Assembly (NCBI GenBank): GCA_029204045.2
Contig: CM055074.1
Location: 14,807,164-14,871,163, forward strand
Direction: 5' to 3'
DNA: 64,000 nucleotides
From: Tillandsia leiboldiana
Taxonomy: Eukaryota > Streptophyta > Magnoliopsida > Poales > Bromeliaceae
The translations under genes were made by a program, and so were the position numbers. Under the pieces are notes generated by a model. The model was not told the DNA's origin, did not search any database, and was given only the letters and a program-made list of their open reading frames with translations. Below, in pieces: positions 1-9,801 of the stretch; within the stretch, counting starts at the first letter, position 1; each line of letters starts with the position of its first letter.

Positions 1-2204
1 GAATGTAGGAATTGCTATTCCTTGTATTATCTGATGGTATTGTCATCTCCTTGCGTTCTACCATCTGTAAATTATAGTTATTGGAACTTGACCTAGCACC
101 CCGTCATATGTTGCATGTGTAACCAGACTAGTAGAAAACCCTCACTTGGGCTAGGGTTATTTCTGCTTTAGACATCCACACTTCTACTTTCCTGGACATA
201 GTGTCCTTCCTCGCCCGGGTAGTGGGCCGAGTGGTCAGGTGTTATCTTTTAGTGTGGGATGCATGTTACACTCGTGCTTGGGAGCAGAGTGGCGTCTGGT
301 AGATGTAGTTGGTTGTTCATCTGTAGCGGGAGCCGTTTGGGTAGACGGCGGTCCCGAGATGTTTTATTTTTCTTGTTTTATCTGTCGCCGCTGTGCTAGT
401 GGCAGCGGTAGATCAGTGTTAGCAGGACCTTAAACCCAGAACCTTTTTGGACACACATATGATTTTTGTCAACCAAATATTTTCTTCCAAGCATCGTAGG
501 GTCGCCTGAGTCTGTTCCTGTTTGATTGGACGAAGGCATTAGCCCTTCGAGGCTTAGATATAAAACTTGGTTTCAACTGTTTTCCTAAGCAGAACTAAAA
601 ATCATTAAATATGGATTTCTTACAGATCAGATGGCTTCAGTAAGAAATGTCACAGTTTTTCCTATAAATTAACCACCGAGATGATTCGAGTGGTCTGGGT
701 TCTAAGGTCTGCCTTTTCTTGGGACGAGAACAACGAGAGGCTATGCCTAGAGCCTGTTCTTGTTTGATTTGGGTTGTAGGTTCTAGTTTTTCGGTGTTCC
801 CGGACCCTTCTTTGGGTCAGTGGTTGAGATGTTTGGCCTGTTTGGCCTGTTGAGTCAGCTGTTCGCAGTGGATGCGATGTTGGCCTGTTGAGGCAGTTGT
901 TCGCAGTGGATGCGACTTTGTGCTATGAGTTGGTAGAGTGTGATCTAGAGGTTGTTTTTCCTGATTTAGTGGTGGAGGTGGTTCTCCCACTTAGCTTTGA
1001 GGATCTTGGGGTCTGGCAGATCGAGTCGCGGAGGTTTCCCGACTCAGCCATGGTCGTGCATTATCAGATTGAGTCGTTGAGGGTTCTCCGACATAGCTGT
1101 GAGAGTGTTTTGGGCTATTCCTGTTTGAGTCGAGGTTCTTTTTCCGACTGAGTTGTGCTTTGAGCTTGGAGTTACCGATCTGTTTGATCGTGGATCATAG
1201 CCTGCATGAGCCACATTTGGCTTGACAGAGATACTTTACAGAGATACTTGATATGGGTTACTTATTGACTCGAGCGGGTCGCTCTCCTCGAGTGCCACTC
1301 CGGAGTAGGCGAGACCGGGCTGTTGTACCGGCGAGAGTTTGAGCTTTTCTTTTGCGACTTGTCATCGCATGTGTCCCTCTGGCTGTGCTGGTGTTGGCAG
1401 TCATGGACGTCCTACGTAAGTCCGCTCCTCCGGGACGTAACGGCAGTAGGTTGGCGCAGGCTTGACTGGACCTGATGAGGCAGTCAGTTCAGATTGGGTG
1501 ATCAGAGATGAGAGTTAGTTGTGGCATCATGTTCTTTCTGTTCCACTCTTTGAGCATCTAGGTAGAGGCATAGTAGCTGTAGAGTTTACTTTTCCCAGCT
1601 TTCCTTACAGCACTGCTTTTGTTACTTTATGCCTCTAGTGGACTTAGTGGGCAGACCGTCGGGCTTGTTGGCGGCACCCACTGAGAACTACTTGGGACGT
1701 AGTTCTCACACCCGTCGTGGTGTCTTTTCCCACAGGAACTTCTACTCCGGTTCCTGTTGTTCCTGTTGCTGATCCTTCTGACCGAGGCGAGGGAGTCGCG
1801 AGCTAGTTCCTTACCCATCGTTGGAGTGTAGCGGTACCCCTTCAGAGGAGAGCTTCAGTAGATTAGTTATCTCATTTTCTTCCTTTGAGAGACTATTGTA
1901 GTGAGGATTGTTATGTATTGAGAGCCTGTACACTGTTGTATTTATTGGAGATACCTCCCTGTTGAGTTCTGATTCTTGTATTTGAGGATGTTGTCTGATT
2001 ATCATTTTTGGGAGGCGGACATTTTGTTTTATTTCCAGTTGTACAGTGATCGATTTAGTTATACAGCAGATTTTTATTTTTAGCTCTGATATCTGTTTAG
2101 CTGTAGTACTTTTCTTGCAGGTGGGACGCTTCGCCTATGCGGGTTGGCATAGGTGGCGGATCTGTTGGCGGGCCGGGTCGCAGTTTCGACCCCGGGGCGT
2201 GACA
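1..2204 (+). mobile_element. Family-E LTR, 3' portion (cut by window edge)
   Basis: This is the 3' part of a long Del/Tekay-type LTR. It matches the LTR at 45661-47362 almost line for line, including the block at 1625-1735 that recurs at 47152-47262. It ends in GGGGCGTGACA at 2204, the terminal motif of the chromoviral LTRs here. A U5 stem-loop (CCTATGC 2134-2140 with GCATAGG 2147-2153) and the GGCGGATCTG box (2155-2164) precede the end. No primer-binding site follows, so this is a solo or 3' LTR. Short open frames inside it are not genes. Confidence 0.85.
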
Positions 2205-2379
2205 TAGCCAGGGCCTGGATTTTAGCTCCTGGGGTATTATGGCTACCGCGGATAGTAGGCGGTGGACCAGATGTCATATGTGGGACATGTTTGTGATCTT
2301 GGGTGTTGTTGTGAACCCCTACTTTTGATTACCCACTAGGCATTGGAGTAGCTTCTATGATTAGAAGGCTGATTAATAA
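2205..2379. other. Unassigned spacer between two LTR pieces
   Basis: No primer site, reading frame or repeat is recognisable between the end of the first family-E LTR and the start of clear similarity to the D-type LTR. It may be remnant internal or LTR sequence. Confidence 0.3.
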
Positions 2380-3696
2380 ATTGTGGGCTTGGGCATGAGG
2401 TATAGACAGGCACAGGTTATCTCCTATTTACTGTCCTTATGCATTTATCAGCATGCTTTAGCAAGGTAAGATCATATCGATATCTGCTTTATTTTATATA
2501 TACCATCTTGGGACATTTGCATGCTTGTATGGTCACCTAGATAGGCCACCTTTTTCTGCTACACTATCATGCCGGAATTGACATAGGAGAAACCATTTTT
2601 GTTATTCTTTTCTCCTTTCATTTGAGGCTCAGGGTATTTGCAGCTCGTGCGCGAGCAGGGGGTTTGGGATAGTGTAGTCAGGTTCTTGGGTTGTGGGACA
2701 TGCTGGGCTTTATGGTAGGGTATTGCAGCAACCACGAACTGTGGGTGGTTGACCGGATTTTTCTATTGCATCAGATTGGGAGAGGGGGGATCGGGCTATC
2801 TTTTGTGGAGGGTTTTTCCCACTTGATCTGAGTCACGATCCAGTCCTGCTACATCAGGTTACTTGTGGTTACTTACTTACTCGTGTGGGTCGCTCCCCTC
2901 GAGTGCCACTCCGGAGTGTGTGTCAGACAGACTTTGAGTCCTTGAGACTCCTTTGCTTCGGTGTTATGCATAGGCTGGCATACCCGTTGCGGCAGGCAGA
3001 GCAGGCAGTACCAGTGTCTACTGGTGGTCGGATTGGGTTATTCAGGCAGGCATTTATATTCTGATGCATACATTCAGCTATTCTTTTAGCTCAGTATTTA
3101 GAGGCTTACTAGTGGTAGCTTTTCATCAGGAGTCTTATTCTTTTTAGCATACCACCTTTGTTCCCTTTTGCCTCTGGTAGACCTAGTGGGCGTGTCAGAG
3201 TTTGAGGTTTTACCCACTAGGGGAGGCTACTGGTTTACTAGTAGTTCTCACCCCCATTCGTCTTTCCTCTTTTTCTTTCCCCTTGTTTTGCAGTGTCTTC
3301 TGCGGGTGCTACTGGGCTTTCAGTGGCGGGTCGAGGAGAGAGGACGGTTGAGTAGATAGATCTCGAGGCAGGATGAGCGTGTTAGCTGGACTGTTGGTGT
3401 ACCCATGTTTTCCTCAGACGGTTGTACTTTCACTTTTGGGGCTGGCCTTTGCCAGCAGGTTGTATTTATTTTGTGAGCTGGGAGCGACTGATGTATCATT
3501 TATACAGATGTATTGTATTTTATTTCCAGTTTCAGTCTGAGATGTATTAGTTTTAGTTCAGCTCTGTTTTTATTGCTCTTTTATTATATCTTTTGTATCT
3601 GAGCAGGTTGTTGGCGCTTCGTGTACACGGGAAATACCGTGTGCACGGCGGATCTGTAGACGGGCCCGGGTTCTGGTTTACACCCGGGGCGTGACA
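2380..3696 (+). mobile_element. Family-E (D subtype) LTR, 3' portion
   Basis: The sequence is collinear with the reverse complement of the solo LTR at 19105-22858. Shared landmarks are the CATGCTTGxATGG block near 2520, the GTTGACCGG block near 2750 and the GTGTGGGTCGCTCCCCTCGAG block near 2883. It ends in GGGGCGTGACA at 3696. Its U5 stem-loop pairs 3621-3630 with 3637-3646 and is followed by GGCGGATCTG at 3647-3656. The left boundary is approximate. No primer site follows, so it is a truncated or solo LTR. Confidence 0.7.
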
Positions 3697-4155
3697 TCGG
3701 GCATCGGATCGTCAAGTTTCAGGTGGGTGGTTGTGCTTTGCCGAAAACAACGATTTACCCACTCGGGCTATTGGTTTCCCTCGTGGCATAGTTGATTGTT
3801 GTTCTATTCTCCTTGGTATATTATGCTTGGATATCCACGTTTAGATTAAGTTATTTGATCCTCTGTGTATACACGAGTGAATGAATAGTTTGATTGATGT
3901 TGCATTATCTCATATAAAGCGATTATAAGCGATCATCCTTAAATTTATGGCTATGTGAGAGTATTTGGGAAAATTAATCTTTAGCCTACCCATTGTGATG
4001 AATGGTTAACTTGATTCATGTGAGAATGATTTTGGTTGAGGTATGTGAAGGATTGGCTATTGTGTGAAGAGGACTTGCTTAATTTATGCGAGAATAATTT
4101 TGGTTGCTATATGCGAATGGTTCATTAACTCAAGTGTGAATGTTGGGTTGGTTGA
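3697..4155. other. Unassigned AT-rich flank left of Cassandra
   Basis: The start contains a TTTCAGGTGGGTGG stretch like that in family-E LTRs near 45579. The rest (3840-4155) shows no coding frame and no match elsewhere in the window. Confidence 0.3.
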
Positions 4156-4332
4156 TGTGACGCCCCACTTCCCAGGGGGTCACCCATCCTAGAACTACTC
4201 TAGCTCTAGCACGCTTAACTCTCATGTTCCTCTTGGATTTTGCTACCATCCAAAATGCTATAGCCGGGTTAGAGATTTAGTCCTATTATATCATTTATAT
4301 AGAGGACTAATCCAAATTCCGGGGGTGTTACA
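4156..4332 (-). repeat. Cassandra 3' LTR with 5S-rRNA-derived segment
   Basis: One of two identical 177-bp direct repeats. The 5S-like part keeps the internal-promoter region (GTTAAGCGTGC and GGATGGGTGACC on the minus strand) with substitutions between them, so RNA polymerase III promoter function is possible but unproven. Confidence 0.92.
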
Positions 4333-4554
4333 TTCTTCCCCCCTTTAAGCCCTGACGTCCACGTCAGGCTCAAGCACACTCACAAGCACCAGGCGATGTG
4401 AGACTCGTCTCGCTAGCCTTAGCCGACCTTGTGAGGAGCTACACTCCACTCACAACGGTCATTAGCCGGGGAGCCTCGCTCTACCCGCTATATAACCCTG
4501 ACTCAGCCGAGACTCATCTCACATTTCCGGCTGGTGAATGGCTCTGATACCAAC

Positions 4555-4731
4555 TGTGACGCCCCACTTCCCAGGGGGTCACCCATCCTAGAACTACTCT
4601 AGCTCTAGCACGCTTAACTCTCATGTTCCTCTTGGATTTTGCTACCATCCAAAATGCTATAGCCGGGTTAGAGATTTAGTCCTATTATATCATTTATATA
4701 GAGGACTAATCCAAATTCCGGGGGTGTTACA
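4555..4731 (-). repeat. Cassandra 5' LTR with 5S-rRNA-derived segment
   Basis: The second identical copy. It is next to the primer site at 4541-4552, which fixes the element's orientation as minus. Confidence 0.92.
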
Positions 4732-6352
4732 ACGGGGGTGCTAGGTCAAGTTCCAAGATAACTATAATTTAATAGATGGTAGAAAGCAAAGAGATGACAA
4801 GATCATCAGATAATACAAGGAATAGCAATTCCTACATTCTAGCATGCTACACAAGAATTTCACTATCATGCATAGTCCTACTATAGCAGATTTATTGTAC
4901 AGTCCATCAATCTTGGAGACAAGGCCACCCACCTGAGAACGCTAACTGTCCAAGGTTCCACAGCTGAAAATACCCAAGAACAACCGTCTCCAATAATCCT
5001 CAACACCAACAGGTTCAACAACACCCGCAAACACCCCTGGGTACAACAAAAGGTCCAAGGTTACACTTTATTCCACAAAATAACCAAGTACAACAATCTG
5101 CAGAAAATAGTCCTGAAGATCTGGAATTTCCACCTGCAGAACAGACTCCGAAAAATCCGATAAAAATACTGCTGTGATCCTCGCGTCGAGACCTTCGAAA
5201 CGGGTACCTGCACGTCCAATTCCGAGCCCCGTAGGCCGAGTTACAAATTCCACAACACAGGGTGCGCAAAACCTCACAACAACACAACTGTAATACTCTG
5301 CACAGTAAAATGGGAAAAAGTATACCTCTGGACAAGCCTCAGAAAAATCCCAAAAAAATACGATGATAATCCTCGCGACGAGTAGATGCAAAAAGTGTAC
5401 AGGCTCGTCTCGATCCGACGCTCGAGCGCGGAGATAAAATTCCGGCAAGGGGTTGCTGTCCATAAACTCCACCAGCAGAGAAGAGGGTTAAAAACGTACC
5501 AGAAACCCCAACAAAAGCTCAAATCTGAGAGAAGTGGGCAATACAAAAGTCGTATATCTACCTCTCGTGAATCCAAAGCCACAAAAATCGTCCAAAAATA
5601 CTGTCGGAGTAGCTCTGTGGACCTCTCAGACCGAACTGCGACGATAACGGACCTCCGATGAAAGATCGTCGCTCTGAGCTACGATGCCGAAGTCATCGAT
5701 GCTGCGGCTTCCAAAAATTCCGGGCCTCGGCCAAAAGATGCGCAACACGAGGAGCTCCAACTTTGCTGAAGGGTCCAAGGGCAGGGGAGCTCGGGAAAAG
5801 CCTCTCACAAGGGGTGAAAGAGAGTATAAATAGGCTCAACCCGAAAAAATCCCGAAATTGGGCTTTTTGGGCCCAATTCCGGGCGCCCGGAACTATCGGG
5901 CGGCTACAGTGTTGGGCCCGGCCCAACATTGTGCGCGCCCGAAATCTCCAGGGCCCGCCACGCGTCCTGCCCGACACTGCCGGCGCCCGGCGCACGCGCG
6001 CCCGCCAACCGCGCAGCGCCGCGTGTCCCGACACGCGGGCGTGGGGCGGCTGCGCCCGGCCAACCGCGGGGCGCCACGAGGCCCCCGCACGTCGCCCCCG
6101 ACCGCCCTGTCTGTACGGCCACCTGCCCCGGCCGCTGCGTGGACCGTACGCACAAGAGCCAGCCAGTCACGAGCCGCCACGTGTCCACCCCTCGGTCCAC
6201 CGTACACCCGCGCCATTTCCGTGGACCGCGCCTGCTACGCCGGCCAACAGGAAGCCGCCACGTGGCCAGCGCCCGGGTGCACGCCTCCGCGGTGGACCGA
6301 GCGGCTGCGCCTCCGCCCACCGCCGCGCTCCGCCGCCAGCCGCCGCCGCTGG
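4732..6352 (-). mobile_element. Family-E LTR, 5' portion, reversed
   Basis: Read on the minus strand this is the front part of a family-E LTR. The block at 5205-5290 matches 21190-21275 in solo LTR D, and 4732-4830 matches the reverse of 45730-45800. Positions 5880-6352 form a GC- and CpG-rich cassette with repeated CACGTGG and GGTCCAC words, like 43960-44600. Overlapping frames of 100-240 codons in this cassette are composition artefacts. The segment ends abruptly at the Tek-A 5' LTR. Confidence 0.75.
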
Positions 6353-9300
6353 TGTAATATCACAACTTTTCGTGTAACGTTTTACCCTCCTGCTAATAGA
6401 GTATAAGTTAGAGGAAACCGAATTATCGAGTTCTCTCGAGTTGACTAACACACGGTGCGGGTATTTTTCGGTGATAGAGCTCGAAAAACGATGAACGGCG
6501 GTGCAATCGGATCTAAAATCTGACTTACGGATCCCCCGGAATGGGCTTTTGAAGGTCGCGGTAACCGTAGGGTGCATCGGAATCCGTGCCAAAGATCTGG
6601 CACGCTTTTCGAGGAATCTTGGAATTATCTCGTGGGAATAGATATTTATTGTTAAATAATAAATATCCGGTTATGGGGTTTTGCCTTTTTACGTACGTAC
6701 GAAAAGGAAAAATAAAATAAAATAAAAGAAAATAAATTAATAATATAAAGATAATTATACCCCGTCTACCGAAAGGAAAACCCTAGTTTTAAAAGATCGC
6801 CTCCTCAAACCCTTCCCTCTGGTGCGTACCGAAGACCAAAAACAAAACCCTAGTTCAGAGATAGAAAAGAAAGAAAAGAGAGAAAAGAGAAAAGAAAGAG
6901 AAAACCCTAACCGGAGGAGAAAGAAGGAAAGAAGGAGAAAGCGGAGGGACCCGATCGCCCCGATTGACGTGCCGGAGACCGGAGAACGAGATGCCATCAT
7001 CTACGGGGAGCGGATCCGGATCCCCAACGCCGCGAGGGACAAGATCGAATCTTTGTTCCCGATAGATCGAGGTTAGTGATCGCTATTTCTCTTCCGCCGG
7101 TTTAATCGTGGGTTTTTCCGTGTTCTTTTGAGATAGGTTTAATCGGTAAATTGATCACGGGTTTTTGATTGGTTTGATCGGTGATTTGTTCGTGTTCTTG
7201 ACCGGGTTTAATCGATGGTTTTTAATCGGTCTTTTGATCGGGTTTCCGATCGATGTTTCGATCAATGGTTTAATCGTTAGAATTACCGCGGATTTGTTTG
7301 GGGTTAATTGGGTATTTCGTCGGAGCATGGGGGGAGTTAACGAGAGGCCGCCGCCGCCGTTGTTAAACGGGAGGCCGCCGCCGCCGTTATCATGCTCGCG
7401 GGGTCGTCGCCGGAGCCGTGCGGGGGCGAAAACGGAGAAGAAACCGCGAATCGGGACGTTACTGTGCATCCTGTACGGCCTCCTCAGCCGCGGTCCACGG
7501 CTGGGTGTGCACCCGGCGCACGCCCCCGCAGCCCGGAGGCGCAGACCCGGTGCACGCCTCCGTGCGCCAGCCTGCCTACTGCTGCGCGGTGCACGCTCTA
7601 GGCGTGCACCTGGCGCACGCATCCGCGGCCCGAGGGCGCAGACCCGGTGCACGCCTCCGTGCGCCGGCCCGGCCCGCGAAGCGTGGTGCACGCTTCAGCG
7701 TGCACCCGGTGCGCGACGCCGCCGCCTGAAGCTGTAGACCCGGTGCGTGCTAGCGCCGTGCACGGCCCGACCCATCCCGCATGGGTGCACGCTCCCTGGG
7801 TGAGCCCGGTCTGCGCGCGCAGCCGCTTGATGCGCAGACCCGGTCCACGCCTTGTCCGTGCACCACCCGTCAGCCCGGAAGTCCGGTAGCTCCGTTTTGG
7901 TCCGCTTTTCACTGTTTTGAGCGCCGTTTTCACCGTTGGGATCACCGTTTCCGCCGTTTTCTTGTCATGGCTACTAGGGGACATCTAAGCCACCGTTTCG
8001 CCATGTCATGTGCTAGTTTCGCCGTCGCTCCACGCCTGGACAAAATCGTCGGGGTCGCACCGTCGGGCCTTTTTCTCTTCAGTTTCGCCGTCGGGGTTAC
8101 TCGGCTTGACCGTCGTCGTCCCGAGTTGGCTACCAGATGAGAAATTGGGTTTTGTTGGATTTCCGTTAGCGGATTTGGGTTCCGATGGAGTTCGCGATGA
8201 TATAGTCGCGGTCCGGTTGTTGTTAACCATCGGTTTTACCGTCAGAGATCCGGTTTGATCTGAGTTTTATGGTTTTGCTTGATAGTTTTGACTCGACGGT
8301 TTTTGATTGACGATGCGGTCCGCTTGGCATAGTGATTTTAGTTTTTCATCAGTTTATTATTTTGGGATGGAAGGGATCCATGTTACAGTGGTCGGGACCA
8401 CTGATTTTGCCTGTTTAGGGTAAAGTGTTAAATTGTGCTTTTGGTTATTTTATTAGGCCGCGTGAAGTTCTGATTGCTTAGGAGGGTCACGGGCGCGGTC
8501 GTTTATCTTCGTTTCAGGTGGGTACCTTTGTTGTGTTTTGAAGTGTGGTTTCATTTAGTAATATGTGAGAGTAGAGTAGAGGTGCAAATTGTTATTGTCT
8601 AACCCCTTTTCGCATTAGTATTCCTCTTTGTTATTATCTGTTGCGACTGAGCGTCGCGGTGCTCTACGTTACACAATGGTTGCGGTCATTCTACTCAAGG
8701 TTTGCTTACACGCACACCGGCGGTTTGGCCACCGATTGGGTGTACTTTTCCGGAGAAGTGGTCTGATTGACCCGTGTACTTTTCCGGAGAAGTGGTCTGA
8801 TTGACCCGTGTACCTGAGGTCCCCGAACATGACAGGCATTCGTAGCCTGGGGTCCCCGGACATGGCAGGCGTTCTTTTCCTGAGGTCCCCGGACATGGCA
8901 GGCATTCGTAGCCTGGGGTCCTCGGACATGGCAGGTGCTTGGTTTCGATTTACAGGGAATGCGAGGGATTCACGAGGGAAAGTTGGATGCTCGGGTTTAT
9001 CGGTTTGCTTTTATTTACCGCTTTATATTTGGTTACATCTACTCTTCATGTCACTGACTTCCCACATGGTGACAGGTTAGGTCGAGATAGGACCCGGGAC
9101 GACGGTGAGGCTGCGAACAAAGGAGTTTAGCCCGTTCGGGGCTTGTGACACTTCTTTTTCTCCCTTTAGAATTATCTTGGTTATGTGGTTAGTGAGTTTT
9201 GTGATTGCCTTTATTGAGGAACTTTGTGGATGTTGGATTGAGCTCTTGTCTTAGTGTTGAACCATCTTTAATAGGATTCTATTAGTATTGCATGCGGCAT

Positions 9301-9573
9301 GTTTTCACGTGGAAAACTTACGGCTTTATCCTAGTTCAATATCATGATGGTGTTAATAGTTGTTATGAATTGTAATTCCCCTTTGACTCTCAACGTGACT
9401 GTGTTATTAAAGTGTGTATTGTGGTTGTGACGCCGTGCATATACAAAGGAGACTCCGTCCGTTCGTGGGGTGAATTTGTATATGTGGCGGGTCTGTCGCG
9501 CACCGGAGGCAAGTTCTTTAAAAGAAAAAAAGTATACGCTTTTCCGCTTAACGAGAACCTTCGGGGCGTGACA
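6353..9573 (+). repeat. Tek-A 5' LTR (long form, 3.2 kb)
   Basis: Begins TGTAATATCAC and ends GGGGCGTGACA, followed after 7 nt by the primer site. In order it holds an AT-rich front with AACCCTA motifs (6780-6910), a GC-rich repeat cassette (about 7480-7870), a GTTTCAGGTGGGTA motif near 8512, the TTTGGCCACCG/CTTTTCCGGAG block (8728-8755, partly duplicated to 8812), tandem GGTCCCCGGACATGGCAGG repeats (8818-8937), the GTCAC...GTGAC block (9050-9073) and the U5 stem-loop with GGCGGGTCTG (9438-9495). Confidence 0.9.
8741..8940 (+). repeat. Short tandem repeats in Tek-A 5' LTR
   Basis: A unit of about 40 bp carrying GTACTTTTCCGGAGAAGTGG occurs twice (near 8751 and 8786). Four copies of a unit of about 34 bp follow, with a GGTCC(C/T)CGGACATGGCAGG core; the first copy reads GAACATGACAGG. 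Confidence 0.85.
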
Positions 9574-9580
9574 GATTATA

Positions 9581-9591
9581 TGGTATCAGAG
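9581..9591 (+). promoter_or_regulatory. Tek-A primer-binding site (tRNA-iMet)
   Basis: TGGTATCAGAG, complementary to the 3' end of plant initiator-Met tRNA, lies 7 nt after the 5' LTR end. Confidence 0.9.
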
Positions 9592-9801
9592 AAAAACGAC
9601 TTTAACCACAATGAACGGTGACCAACATCCACAGAGGGCAATGCCACTAGCAACTAACCAATTTGATAACCAAGGTGTAGGTGTGTAAAGTACGAGCGTG
9701 AGTGCGGGGAAAGAGGGGATAGAGTCCCTGGTTGATTGTAGGTCATGGTGTTAGACCAGTTAAGTCTAGGGTTGACTTGGTTTCTTTGTATATAGCGAAT
9801 A

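Larger units (their letters stand above)
4156..4731 (-). mobile_element. Cassandra TRIM retrotransposon, complete
   Basis: This is a 576-bp terminal-repeat retrotransposon in miniature. The two 177-bp LTRs (4156-4332 and 4555-4731) read as identical, start TG and end CA. On the minus strand the primer site complementary to initiator-Met tRNA (4541-4552) lies just inside the 5' LTR, and a polypurine tract (4333-4348) lies just inside the 3' LTR. The 222-bp interior has no coding capacity, as expected for a TRIM mobilised in trans. Within each LTR, the minus strand of about 4167-4245 and 4566-4644 matches the 3' half of plant 5S rRNA (GTTAAGCGTGC, then GGATGGGTGACC and CTGGGAAGT). That is the diagnostic feature of Cassandra. 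The flanks (GTTGA and ACGGG) are not a target-site duplication. Confidence 0.93.

Noticed and set aside
4167..4245. A 5S rRNA gene
   Set aside because: Only the 3' half is similar, it has substitutions, and it lies in both LTRs of a TRIM. It is a Cassandra feature, not a functional rRNA gene.
5658..6406. Frames of 100-240 codons on both strands
   Set aside because: GC-rich cassette of a reversed family-E LTR crossing into the Tek-A LTR; no domain and no conservation.
9581..9591. tRNA-like sequences at the primer sites
   Set aside because: Only the 11-12 nt complementary to the tRNA 3' end are present; no cloverleaf.
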